Notes under the pieces: model-generated
What the model was told of the DNA's origin: nothing
Databases searched by the model: none
Seen by the model: only the letters and a program-made list of their open reading frames with translations
In this document: positions 50,756 to 59,417 of the stretch, piece by piece
Position numbering within the stretch: position 1 is the stretch's first letter
Layout: every line of letters starts with the position of its first letter
From: Spirochaeta sp. UBA5339
Lineage (GTDB): Bacteria > Spirochaetota > Spirochaetia > DSM-2461
Direction: 5' to 3'
Length of the DNA stretch: 64,000 nucleotides
Assembly: GCA_002408085.1 (NCBI GenBank)
Contig: DHQL01000018.1
Span: 221,913 to 285,912, forward strand
Translations under genes and position numbers: made by a program

Positions 50756-53410
50756 ATGTCTGAATATATCGATAAAGACCCTGAAGAAACCAGGGAGTGG
50801 CTGGATGCCCTGGAGGGCGTTCTGGAAGAGGAAGGTTCGGATAAGGCTCATTATCTGATTCAGCAGCTGATTGATCAGGCCCGAAAGAGGGGAATAAAGG
50901 TGCCCTACAGGGCCACAACACCCTATATAAATACCCTGACTCCCGGGGAGTCGGAAAAGATGCCCGGCAACACCCTGATTGCCAGGGATGTGGCAGCATA
51001 TGTAAGGTGGAATGCCATGGCCATGGTGGTCAAAGCCAACAGAAAACCCGGTGCCCTGGGCGGACATATCGCCAGCTTTGCATCAAGCGGTTCACTCTAT
51101 GAAGTGGGATTTGACTACTTCTTCAAGGGCCCCGATTCACCTGACCGTGAGGATCTTATCTTCTTCCAGGGTCACTCGTCACCGGGAATGTATGCCCGGG
51201 CCTTCGTAGAGGGACGGCTGACGGAAGATCATCTGAACCGCTTTCGTGAGGAAACAGAGGGAGGGGGCCTATCCTCCTACCCCCACCCCCGTCTGATGCC
51301 CGACTTCTGGCAGTTTCCAACGGTATCCATGGGGCTGGGACCTCTTCAGGCCATCTATCAGGCCCGTTTTATGAAGTATATGGAAGCCCGGGGGCATGCA
51401 ACCGTGGGGGACAGAAAGGTTTGGGCCTTTCTGGGAGACGGCGAGACCGATGAGCCTGAATCCCAGGGAGCCATCAGCCTGGCGGCCCGGGAGAAGCTGG
51501 ACAATCTGATCTTTGTGATCAACTGCAACCTGCAGCGCCTGGACGGCCCTGTCAGGGGCAACGGCAAGATCATTCAGGAACTGGAGGGAAACTTCCGGGG
51601 TGCCGGATGGAATGTAATAAAAGTTATCTGGGGAACAGAGTGGGATGAACTGCTGCTGAAGGACAAATCAGGACTCCTTGTAAAGAGGATGAATGAGGTT
51701 GTTGACGGCGAATACCAGACCATGAAGGCTCGGGGCGGCGCCTATATCAGGGAACACTTCTTCGGTGCCTATCCGGAACTGCTGAAACTTGTTGAGGACA
51801 AGACCGATGATGAGCTCTTCCATCTGAGCCGGGGCGGACACGATCCCCGTAAGATTTACGCCGCCTATGCATCGGCGGTAAAACACAAGGGACAGCCCAC
51901 CGTGATTCTGGCCAAAACGGTCAAGGGCTACGGTATGGGAGCCGCAGGAGAGGCGGCCAACACAACCCACTCACAGAAGAAGCTGGATCTGGAGTCCCTG
52001 AAGGTATTCCGGGACCGCTTTCATGTACCCCTTAAGGACGATGAACTCTACGACCTTCCCTTTATCCGACCTGCTGAGGACAGCAAGGAGATGAAATTTA
52101 TCCGCCAGACCCGTGAGGGGCTGGGAGGATATCTGCCGGCAAGAAACAGAAAAGCCGATGCCCTGAAAGTCCCGGAACTGGAGAGCTTCTCATCCATACT
52201 GAAGGGTTCCGACGGCAAGGACATGTCCACAACAATGGCCTTTGTCAGACTCCTGAGCACCCTGGCCAGGGACAAGGCGGTAGGTAAGAACATCGTTCCC
52301 ATCGTACCCGACGAGGCCAGAACCTTCGGAATGGAGGGGATGTTCCGTCAGCTGGGTATCTACTCCCCCTACGGCCAGCTCTACGAACCCCAGGACGCCG
52401 AATCGGTGATGTGGTACAAGGAGGACAAGAAGGGCCAAATCCTGGAAGAGGGAATCAATGAGGCGGGCTCCTTCTCATCCTGGCTGGCTGCGGGAACCGC
52501 CTACTCCCACTACGGCATCAATATGGTGCCCTTCTACATTTTCTACTCCATGTTCGGCTTTCAGAGGATCGGCGACCTGGCCTGGCTGGCCGGAGACATC
52601 AGGGCCAAGGGCTTTCTTATGGGCGCTACATCGGGAAGAACTACTCTCAACGGTGAAGGACTCCAGCACCAGGACGGTCACGGCCATGTTATGGCGGCCA
52701 CCATCCCCAGCTGTATCTCCTACGACCCGGCCTTCTCCTATGAACTGGCCGTCATAATCCAGGACGGTATGAAGAGAATGTACGAGGACGATGAAAACGT
52801 CTTCTACTACATATCCATAATGAATGAGAACTATCCTCAGCCCGCTCTTCCCGAGGGTTCTGAAGAAGGAATCCGCAGGGGAATGTATCTCTTTAAAAAG
52901 GCTTCGGGCAAGGGCAAAAAGGTCCAGCTTATGGGAAGCGGAAGCATCTTCCAGGAGATTCTGGCGGCGGCGGAACTCCTTAAGAAGGACTGGAAGGTGG
53001 ATGCCGATATCTGGAGCGTTCCCGGAATAAACCAGCTTCACCGTGACGGAGCCGACTGCGAAAGATGGAATATGAACCACCCCGAAGAGAAGCCGCGGAT
53101 TCCCTATGTAACCTCAGTTCTTGAGGGACATAAGGGACCTGCTGTGATCAGCACCGACTATATCCGGGCCTATCCCGAGCAGATCCGGCGGCTTATACCC
53201 AACGCTCTGACAGTGCTGGGAACCGACGGTTACGGCCGTTCCGATACAAGAGAGCAGCTCAGACGCTTCTTTGAGGTTGACCGCTACTACATCACCCTGG
53301 CTGCCCTGAAGGGACTGGTAGACGCGGGAGATCTGGAAGCAAAAGTTCTGACAGAAGCACTGAAGAAATACGGTCTGGACAGCGAAAAGCCCAACCCCGT
53401 AACTTTATAG
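50756..53410 (+). CDS. aceE: Pyruvate dehydrogenase E1 component, homodimeric
   Basis: Thiamine-diphosphate enzyme decarboxylating pyruvate and acetylating the E2 lipoyl arm, 884 aa, as in the E. coli-type alpha2 E1. ATG 50756 is used, because GAGGGAAAG precedes it and MSEYIDKDPEE aligns with AceE starts; an upstream frame start adds 21 unlikely residues. Landmarks are GHIASFASSGSLYEVGF, the TPP motif GDGETDEPESQGAI with INCNLQRLDGPVRGNGKIIQ split beyond it, and GEGLQHQDGH. First gene of aceE-aceF-lpd, 9 nt before aceF. Confidence 0.97.
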   Translation: MSEYIDKDPEETREWLDALEGVLEEEGSDKAHYLIQQLIDQARKRGIKVPYRATTPYINTLTPGESEKMPGNTLIARDVAAYVRWNAMAMVVKANRKPGALGGHIASFASSGSLYEVGFDYFFKGPDSPDREDLIFFQGHSSPGMYARAFVEGRLTEDHLNRFREETEGGGLSSYPHPRLMPDFWQFPTVSMGLGPLQAIYQARFMKYMEARGHATVGDRKVWAFLGDGETDEPESQGAISLAAREKLDNLIFVINCNLQRLDGPVRGNGKIIQELEGNFRGAGWNVIKVIWGTEWDELLLKDKSGLLVKRMNEVVDGEYQTMKARGGAYIREHFFGAYPELLKLVEDKTDDELFHLSRGGHDPRKIYAAYASAVKHKGQPTVILAKTVKGYGMGAAGEAANTTHSQKKLDLESLKVFRDRFHVPLKDDELYDLPFIRPAEDSKEMKFIRQTREGLGGYLPARNRKADALKVPELESFSSILKGSDGKDMSTTMAFVRLLSTLARDKAVGKNIVPIVPDEARTFGMEGMFRQLGIYSPYGQLYEPQDAESVMWYKEDKKGQILEEGINEAGSFSSWLAAGTAYSHYGINMVPFYIFYSMFGFQRIGDLAWLAGDIRAKGFLMGATSGRTTLNGEGLQHQDGHGHVMAATIPSCISYDPAFSYELAVIIQDGMKRMYEDDENVFYYISIMNENYPQPALPEGSEEGIRRGMYLFKKASGKGKKVQLMGSGSIFQEILAAAELLKKDWKVDADIWSVPGINQLHRDGADCERWNMNHPEEKPRIPYVTSVLEGHKGPAVISTDYIRAYPEQIRRLIPNALTVLGTDGYGRSDTREQLRRFFEVDRYYITLAALKGLVDAGDLEAKVLTEALKKYGLDSEKPNPVTL

Positions 53411-53419
53411 AGGTAAAAA

Positions 53420-54745
53420 ATGGCAGAAACAGTGGAAATTAAAGTACCCGACCTGGGAACCGATGATGCGGTTCCTGTGGCAGAGATATTTGTAAGCGCC
53501 GGTCAGAGCGTTGAGGCGGAAGAGCCCCTTCTGGCCCTTGAGAGCGATAAGGCGGTGATGGAGATCCCCTCCCCTGTTGCGGGAACCATCAGAGAACTGA
53601 AGGTCAAAGAGGGAGACAGCCTGAAGACAGGGGACCTGATAGCCCTTGCCGAAACCGAAGGAGCCTCGGCTCCCGAACCGCCGGCCTCGGCACCATCGGA
53701 CAACAGGTCTCAGGCAGCAGAAGCTCCTTCAACAGAACCTGCTTCTGACGAAGGAGCAGCATCCTCTGAACCGGCAGCACCCCCGGCGGATACTCCCGCA
53801 CCAGCGGCTCAAGTGCCCGCAGCGGCACCAGCCGCACCCTCCGGAGGAAAGGCACATGCCTCTCCCTCTGTCAGGCGTTTCGCCCGTGAACTGGGTGTGG
53901 ACCTGGCAGCTGTTCAGGGTTCCGCTCCCAAGGGACGGATCACAAAAGAGGATGTACAGAACTATGTGAAATCAGCCCTCCAGTCCGGCGGCACCGGAGC
54001 TGGCGGCACGGCAGGACTGCCGAAGGCAGCCTGGAGTGACCCGACGAAGTTCGGCTCCGTCCGTGAGGAACAGCTGAGCCGGATACAGAAAATATCCGGC
54101 CCCCACCTCCACGCCAGCTGGGTCAATATTCCCCATGTAACCCACTACGAACAGGCTGATATCACCTATCTTGAATCCTGGCGGAAGGAACTGAACGCCC
54201 GGGGCAGCGAGGGTGTTAAATTCTCGGTTCTTGCCTTTGTGGTCAAGGCCCTTGGTAAGGCCGTGGAAGAGTACCCCCGGTTCAACTCGGTACTGGCTCC
54301 CGAAGGAGACAGGGTCCTTGTAAGGGAGTACTGCAATATTGGAATCGCCGTGGACACACCTCAGGGACTTCTGGTTCCGGTGATCCGGGATGTGGACAGA
54401 AAGGCCCTTACCGATATCGTTAAGGACATTAAAGACCTGGCCCTTAAGGGCAGGGACGGAAAACTGAAACCCGACGACCTGCAGGGTGCGGGAATATCCA
54501 TCTCCAACCTGGGCGGTATAGGGGGTACATCCTTCACTCCCATAATCAATCCCCCAGAGGTGGCGATCCTGGGACTCTCCCGGTCGGCTAAGCAGCCGGT
54601 ATGGAACGGCGAGGCCTTTGAACCCCGGCTGATGCTTCCCTTAAGCCTCTCCTATGACCACAGAGTCATAGACGGCGCCCTTGCGGCACGGTTCGCAAGG
54701 CATCTGGCGGACCTTCTGGAAGATATGAAGAAGATTCTGCTATAA
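53420..54745 (+). CDS. aceF: Dihydrolipoamide acetyltransferase E2 of PDH
   Basis: Transfers acetyl from lipoamide to CoA and forms the PDH core, 441 aa. One lipoyl domain (LALESDKAVMEIPS, lipoylated Lys44), an Ala/Pro/Glu-rich flexible linker (about 83-140), a peripheral-subunit-binding domain (ASPSVRRFARELGVDLA to GRITKEDVQNYV) and the catalytic domain ending SYDHRVIDGALAARF with the active His and Asp. Single lipoyl domain against three in E. coli. Lies between aceE and lpd. Confidence 0.96.
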   Translation: MAETVEIKVPDLGTDDAVPVAEIFVSAGQSVEAEEPLLALESDKAVMEIPSPVAGTIRELKVKEGDSLKTGDLIALAETEGASAPEPPASAPSDNRSQAAEAPSTEPASDEGAASSEPAAPPADTPAPAAQVPAAAPAAPSGGKAHASPSVRRFARELGVDLAAVQGSAPKGRITKEDVQNYVKSALQSGGTGAGGTAGLPKAAWSDPTKFGSVREEQLSRIQKISGPHLHASWVNIPHVTHYEQADITYLESWRKELNARGSEGVKFSVLAFVVKALGKAVEEYPRFNSVLAPEGDRVLVREYCNIGIAVDTPQGLLVPVIRDVDRKALTDIVKDIKDLALKGRDGKLKPDDLQGAGISISNLGGIGGTSFTPIINPPEVAILGLSRSAKQPVWNGEAFEPRLMLPLSLSYDHRVIDGALAARFARHLADLLEDMKKILL

Positions 54746-54771
54746 TCCGGATTATTACAGGAGTTAAGTTA

Positions 54772-56190
54772 ATGTCAGAAAAAATAGTTGAAGTTGATAC
54801 GATAGTGCTGGGGGGAGGCCCCGGCGGATATACGGCGGCCTTCAGAGCCGCCGATCTGGGACAGTCGGTAGCCCTCGTTGAGAAACGGGGTATCCTGGGT
54901 GGAGTCTGTCTTAACGAGGGATGCATCCCCTCAAAGTCACTCCTCCATCTGGCACAGATCATAAAAGAGGCCGGAGAAGCTGACAAATTCGGCATCAAGT
55001 TCGGAAAACCAGAACTGGACCTTGAAGGCATCAGAGGCCACAAAGACAAGGTAGTCTCCACTCTGACCAAGGGCCTGGGAGCCCTTGCCAAACAGCGAAA
55101 GGTTCAGGTCTTAAACGGTACAGGAACCTTCACCTCCGACAGCACCCTGAAAGTTGAAGGAGAAGACAGCGCAGAGGTGAAGTTCAAGCAGGCCATAATC
55201 GCCACAGGCTCATCGGTGCTGAAACTCCCCATGTTCCCCTTCGATGATCCCCGGGTAATGGACTCTTCTGATGCCCTGGAGCTGGAAGAGGTTCCCGGTT
55301 CCATGCTCATTGTCGGCGGCGGGATTATAGGAATGGAGATGGCCACCGTTTACAGCGCTCTGGGTACCGAGGTCTCGGTTGTTGAGCTCATGGATCAGAT
55401 CATCCCCCCTGCCGATGAGGATCTTGTTAAGCCCCTGGCCAGAATGTACACAAAGAAACTTAAGGCCATCTACACCTCCGTAAAGGTGACAAAGGTTGAG
55501 CCCTCGGAGAGGGGTCTTCTTGTCAGCTTTGAGGGAGACAAGGCCCCCGAGCCCACCCTCTACGACAGGATTCTTGTGAGCGTCGGAAGAGTTCCCAACA
55601 CCAGGAATATCGGACTGGAAAACCTGGGCATCGAAGCCGATGAGAGAGGATTTATCCCCGTAGATCCCAAAAGAAAGACCTCCGCAGAAAACATCTATGC
55701 CATCGGCGATATTACCGGACAGCCCATGCTGGCCCACAAGGCGGTTCATGAGGGCCGTGTGGCGGCGGAAGTAATCTCCGGTGAACCCGCCGAGTTTTCC
55801 CCCCTCTGCATTCCCTCTGTAGCCTATACGGACCCCGAGATTGCCTGGACTGGTCTGACCGAAAAGGAAGCAAAGGCAAAGAACATTGCCTATGAGAAGG
55901 GAGTCTTCCCCTGGGCAGCCAGCGGCCGCTCCCTGAGCAACGGCAGAAATGAGGGTACCACCAAGGTCCTCTACGACCCCGAATCGAAAAGGATTCTGGG
56001 TGCGGGACTGACGGGAACCAATGCGGGAGAACTGCTGGCGGAAGCCAATCTGGCAGTGGAGATGGGAGCGGACCTGGAAGATGTCTCCCTGACCATTCAT
56101 GCCCACCCGACCCTGTCGGAGACCTTTGCCCTGGCAGCAGAGATGGCAGAAGGAACGATAACAGACCTGATGCCCCCTAAAAAGGGGTAA
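54772..56190 (+). CDS. lpd: Dihydrolipoamide dehydrogenase E3
   Basis: FAD enzyme that reoxidises the E2 lipoyl group with NAD+, 472 aa. FAD loop GGGPGGYTAA (14-23), redox disulfide Cys46/Cys51 in GGVCLNEGCIPSK, NAD loop IVGGGIIGMEMA near 182, YAIGDITG and the catalytic His-Glu of HAHPTLSE near 444-451. AGGAG precedes the ATG, 26 nt after aceF. May also serve other 2-oxo-acid complexes or glycine cleavage. Confidence 0.97.
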   Translation: MSEKIVEVDTIVLGGGPGGYTAAFRAADLGQSVALVEKRGILGGVCLNEGCIPSKSLLHLAQIIKEAGEADKFGIKFGKPELDLEGIRGHKDKVVSTLTKGLGALAKQRKVQVLNGTGTFTSDSTLKVEGEDSAEVKFKQAIIATGSSVLKLPMFPFDDPRVMDSSDALELEEVPGSMLIVGGGIIGMEMATVYSALGTEVSVVELMDQIIPPADEDLVKPLARMYTKKLKAIYTSVKVTKVEPSERGLLVSFEGDKAPEPTLYDRILVSVGRVPNTRNIGLENLGIEADERGFIPVDPKRKTSAENIYAIGDITGQPMLAHKAVHEGRVAAEVISGEPAEFSPLCIPSVAYTDPEIAWTGLTEKEAKAKNIAYEKGVFPWAASGRSLSNGRNEGTTKVLYDPESKRILGAGLTGTNAGELLAEANLAVEMGADLEDVSLTIHAHPTLSETFALAAEMAEGTITDLMPPKKG

Positions 56191-56272
56191 AGTGTAACCG
56201 GCGCCTGTCTTTATGATCTTTAAATTGTATGGTAGATTTGGTAAATCTTAAAAAAGAAACGGAAGACAGACA

Positions 56273-57004
56273 ATGAAATATATAAATACGGTCCTGCTGG
56301 CAGGGGTCCTTGCACTTTTTGGTTCCTGCAGCATGAGTCAGGAGGTCACTCTTGACAGATCGGGAGCCGGAGAGGTGGTCTTTTCGGTGGGAATGGCATC
56401 CTATCTGGGAGATGTAATTGAGCAGATGGGAATGCTGATTGATCCTGAAGCGGCAGCAGAGGCCGGCAGCGGCAGTTTTTTCGATGTCCCCGCCATCCGC
56501 GAGGGCTTCGAATCCAATAAGAAGCTGAGCGCCGTCACAGTGGAGAGTCCTGACAGGCTCAGCCTGAATGGCGGTTTCAGATTCACCTCTGTTGAAGATA
56601 TGGTGAAACAGGCCAATGAGGGTACTCCCGGTACTCAGATGATCAGCTTTTCATCAACCGGGAGTGAATCTCAGCTGACGGTGCTCCTGAACAGGGCAAC
56701 AGTCAGCTCAATGATCAAATCCAATCCGGAACTGGACAACCCTCTTGTTCAGATGTTCGGTCCTTCATCCACCGAGGGAATGAGTGAAGAAGACTATCTT
56801 GATATGATGGAGTTCGGTCTGGGAGAGGAGAGCCGAAAGGGAATTATCGCTTCAAAGCTCTCTCTGACTGTGAAGGTCACCGGTGAGATTCTGGAACAGA
56901 GGGGCGGCACAAAGCTGAACTCTTCAGCGGTCCGCTTTGACATCCCCCTCCTCGATATTCTTCTCCTTGAAAATACAGCCGTCTACTCTCTCCGCTACAG
57001 ATAA
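56273..57004 (+). CDS. Hypothetical lipoprotein behind the PDH operon
   Basis: 243 aa. Lipoprotein signal ending LFGSC (Cys near 19). The mature part begins EVTLDRSGAGEVVFSVGMAS, a pattern seen in uncharacterised bacterial lipoproteins that start with a beta-strand rich LppM-like domain (gAdg.g.v.f.v). Ser/Glu-rich with a C-terminal RFDIPLLDILLLE. It lies 82 nt after lpd, with no terminator seen between, so readthrough is possible. Function unknown. Confidence 0.65.
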   Translation: MKYINTVLLAGVLALFGSCSMSQEVTLDRSGAGEVVFSVGMASYLGDVIEQMGMLIDPEAAAEAGSGSFFDVPAIREGFESNKKLSAVTVESPDRLSLNGGFRFTSVEDMVKQANEGTPGTQMISFSSTGSESQLTVLLNRATVSSMIKSNPELDNPLVQMFGPSSTEGMSEEDYLDMMEFGLGEESRKGIIASKLSLTVKVTGEILEQRGGTKLNSSAVRFDIPLLDILLLENTAVYSLRYR

Positions 57005-57026
57005 TACTGCTATATGGCATTACCTG

Positions 57027-57053
57027 CCCCCCTTACGGTCAATGACCGGGGGG
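57027..57053. terminator. Hairpin between lipoprotein and GT4 genes
   Basis: GGTCA-A-TGACC (57037-57047) stacked on CCCCCC (57027-57032) / GGGGGG (57048-57053) with a 4-nt bulge, between two convergent stops. Strong stem but no T tract. Confidence 0.4.
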
Positions 57054-57057
57054 AGTA

Positions 57058-58464
57058 TCAGCGGTGCAGCCTGCGTCTGAAAAAGAAGGCCTGGGCCCTG
57101 GCCCTTGAAACTCTATAGAAGCGAGCCTTCAGCTGAAGTCTTCTAAAGCCTAGTACGGAAGATCTCTTTTTTTTTTCTCTCCTGGGCGGAGTGATCATGG
57201 TCCATGGTCTTCTGATCTTGTCCAGAAGGAACTGAAAGTCCACCTTCAGGGATTTAGAAAACCGGATAAGATCGTGAAAGTGGAGATAGTCCCCTGCAGG
57301 GAGGCTGTCCCGGTTCTCTACCAGTTCAGTATATATTTCCTCCCAGCGGTCAATAATGGTCTCGAGTCTGTGGACTTCTACCATCTCCAGGGCCTTTCTC
57401 CCCATTTCGCCGGTTGAATCATTCAGTACATCCAGAATCCTCTCGGCCATGGCAGTGCTGTCACCCGGGGGAGTCAGATAGCCGTTCACACCGTCCTCTA
57501 TCAGATTAAGGATTCCCCCCTCGGCGGCGCCTACACAGGGAAGGCTGTTGGCCTGGGCTTCAAGAACCGTTATTCCCTGGGTTTCGGTAACCGAAGCGGT
57601 GGCAAAGAGGGAAACAGAGGCAAAGATCCCCGATTTGACCAGATCATCATGTCCAATGGCCCCGGTAAAAATTACTGCCTTCCCGCAGTTCTTGCCTGAT
57701 GCATACTCTTCGAACTCTTTTTTCTGGGGTCCATCACCCACAATAAGAAGCTGAGCCTCCGGTTCACGGGCATAGACCAGATCAAAAGCATCGATCAACT
57801 CGATAATACTCTTCTCATGGGCCACACGCCCTACATAGAGAATCCCCTTTTCCCCCAGTCCGTACCGTGTCTTGAATTCGGCCGCACGGCTGTTGTCAAA
57901 CTGCTTGAAGTCGATACCGTTGGACACCGCTTCCAATGGAGCGGTGCAATTATGTTCTGAGATAACCCTGACGGCCTCCTCGGTGGGTGCTGAAACAAAG
58001 TCGGCACAGTTATAGTAGAGGTTCAGATACTTCCATGCAATCTCCTCGTTGGCTTTTACAGGACCGCTGAAGAGATGTTCAAAGTATTTAGGATTGGCAA
58101 TAAAGGTATGAAAGGTTCCGACAACGGGAATTCCGCGCTTTCTGGCAAACTTGATCCCCAGCATTGAGATAAATACGGGAGTCATAAAATGGATTATATC
58201 TATATTCTCTTTTCTGAGAGCCTTATAGGTTGCATAGCTGAATGGATTGGTCCACTTGAAGTCATCATAAAAGGAGGCTGATATAGAGGGGACCCGGAGT
58301 ATCCTGACTCCCGGTATCTCTATCTCATCAAGTTTTCTGTAGCTGGGTGCTACTATAACAACTTCGTGTCCCCGGTCTGCCATATTGCCTGCCAGACTGA
58401 GAATCGACGTAACAATTCCATTAATCTGCGGATAGAAAGCATCTGAGAAGATGGCTATTTTCAT
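57058..58464 (-). CDS. GT4 glycosyltransferase, diacylglycerol glucosyltransferase-like
   Basis: 468 aa. GT-B fold: SDAFYPQINGIVTSILSLA (N-terminal acceptor loop), HFMTPVFISMLGIKFA, VGTFHTF, VSNGIDFKQF, LYVGRVAHEKSIIELIDAF, and ETQGITVLEAQANSLPCVG with the E-x7-E motif near 310. The N-terminal loop and HTF motif resemble lipid (diacylglycerol) glycosyltransferases, so membrane glycolipid synthesis is likely. A basic C-terminal tail (about 400-468, RRPWTMITPPRREKKKRSS) should bind acidic membrane. GGAG precedes the ATG. Confidence 0.85.
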   Translation of the reverse strand: MKIAIFSDAFYPQINGIVTSILSLAGNMADRGHEVVIVAPSYRKLDEIEIPGVRILRVPSISASFYDDFKWTNPFSYATYKALRKENIDIIHFMTPVFISMLGIKFARKRGIPVVGTFHTFIANPKYFEHLFSGPVKANEEIAWKYLNLYYNCADFVSAPTEEAVRVISEHNCTAPLEAVSNGIDFKQFDNSRAAEFKTRYGLGEKGILYVGRVAHEKSIIELIDAFDLVYAREPEAQLLIVGDGPQKKEFEEYASGKNCGKAVIFTGAIGHDDLVKSGIFASVSLFATASVTETQGITVLEAQANSLPCVGAAEGGILNLIEDGVNGYLTPPGDSTAMAERILDVLNDSTGEMGRKALEMVEVHRLETIIDRWEEIYTELVENRDSLPAGDYLHFHDLIRFSKSLKVDFQFLLDKIRRPWTMITPPRREKKKRSSVLGFRRLQLKARFYRVSRARAQAFFFRRRLHR

Positions 58465-58611
58465 TCACTCTCCTGATACATTAAAAACAATAGAAAAAAT
58501 TGCTTATCTATCTTAAATAAACTGTATTTCTTTTTGTGTTTCTATAGTTTCAATATACTATTTATACACCATGGAGGGCGAATTGTCTGCATTGATTCAT
58601 AGTAAGGGGAA

Positions 58612-58648
58612 TAAAAAAAGCGGCCCCCTCCCGCGGGAAGGGGCCGCT
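58612..58648 (-). terminator. Strong leftward intrinsic terminator with no gene in front of it
   Basis: AGCGGCCCC (58619-58627) pairs with GGGGCCGCT (58640-58648), extended by TCCC/GGGA inside. Read leftward the stem is followed at once by seven T's. The only leftward gene upstream is the hybrid kinase ending at 59411, about 760 nt away beyond the rightward FKBP gene. Confidence 0.8.
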
Positions 58649-58854
58649 CCATAATTTTAAATATCTTGAATTACATGAACTTTCTTACTTCTGAGTGGAC
58701 TATGGCTGGTACCTCGTCCAAAGGAGCAATTCAGTAACACTTTTTTAAATTTCTATGGCTTAAATATTAATTCCATTCTGTGTCGTTCCCGGATAGAAAA
58801 GAGAGAAATTTCATGTGTACTATGTCGGGATTGTGTGAAGAGATCCGGGGTCTT
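58649..58854. other. Non-coding stretch between terminator and FKBP promoter
   Basis: About 200 nt with only very short ORFs on either strand (16-47 codons, none with a good ribosome site and family resemblance). Because a strong leftward terminator closes it, a leftward small RNA or a long 3' UTR is possible. No tRNA or known RNA family was recognised. Confidence 0.35.
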
Positions 58855-58883
58855 TTGGCAAAAACCGGTTTTAGCCCTATACT
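58855..58883 (+). promoter_or_regulatory. Promoter of the FKBP gene
   Basis: TTGGCA (58855-58860), 17-nt spacer, TATACT (58878-58883); each box matches consensus at 5 of 6. Leader of about 42 nt with AGGAG at 58921-58925. Confidence 0.7.
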
Positions 58884-58931
58884 TGTTGAAATACATTCTT
58901 CCCGGAACAGGTAGAAAACTAGGAGTTTATT

Positions 58932-59417
58932 ATGATTATTGCTGACAAATGTGTGGTTTCCATCGATTACACCCTCAGAAACAACAAGGGTGAGGTCCTC
59001 GATGCATCGGGAAACGGCGAACCCTTAAGCTACCTTCACGGCACCGGAGCCCTGATCCCGGGTCTTGAAAACGAGCTGACCGGAAAAAAGAAGGGAGACA
59101 AACTGAACGTGACCGTTGAACCAAAGGACGGCTACGGCGAGTTTATGCCCCAGCTGATACAGAAACTGCCCCGGGCAAACTTCGAGGGAGTTGATGAGCT
59201 GGAGGTTGGCATGGAATTCCAGGCCAGCAGTGCAGACGGCCACAGTATGGTTGTCCGTATCGACTCCATTGAGGGGGATGAGGTTACCATAAACGGAAAT
59301 CACCCTCTGGCAGGAATGACTCTTGAATTTGAAGTGGCCGTTGCCGATGTCCGTGAAGCAAGCGATGAAGAGCTGGATCATGGACATGTTCACGGAGCCG
59401 GCGGGCATCATCACTGA
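58932..59417 (+). CDS. FKBP-type peptidyl-prolyl isomerase, SlyD-like
   Basis: 161 aa. Proline isomerase and folding helper. N-terminal FKBP half (VSIDYTLRNNKGEVLDAS, PLSYLHGTGALIPGLENEL), the IF chaperone flap (about 70-130, DGYGEFMPQLIQKL) and NHPLAGMTLEFEVAV. The His-rich end (HGHVHGAGGHHH) can bind metal ions such as nickel, as in SlyD, though shorter and without the Cys. Its last 7 nt overlap the convergent kinase gene. Confidence 0.92.
   Translation: MIIADKCVVSIDYTLRNNKGEVLDASGNGEPLSYLHGTGALIPGLENELTGKKKGDKLNVTVEPKDGYGEFMPQLIQKLPRANFEGVDELEVGMEFQASSADGHSMVVRIDSIEGDEVTINGNHPLAGMTLEFEVAVADVREASDEELDHGHVHGAGGHHH

Noticed and set aside
58744..58900. Leftward 47-codon ORF starting MYFNKYRAKTG upstream of the FKBP gene
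   Set aside because: It overlaps the strong FKBP promoter on the other strand and resembles no family.
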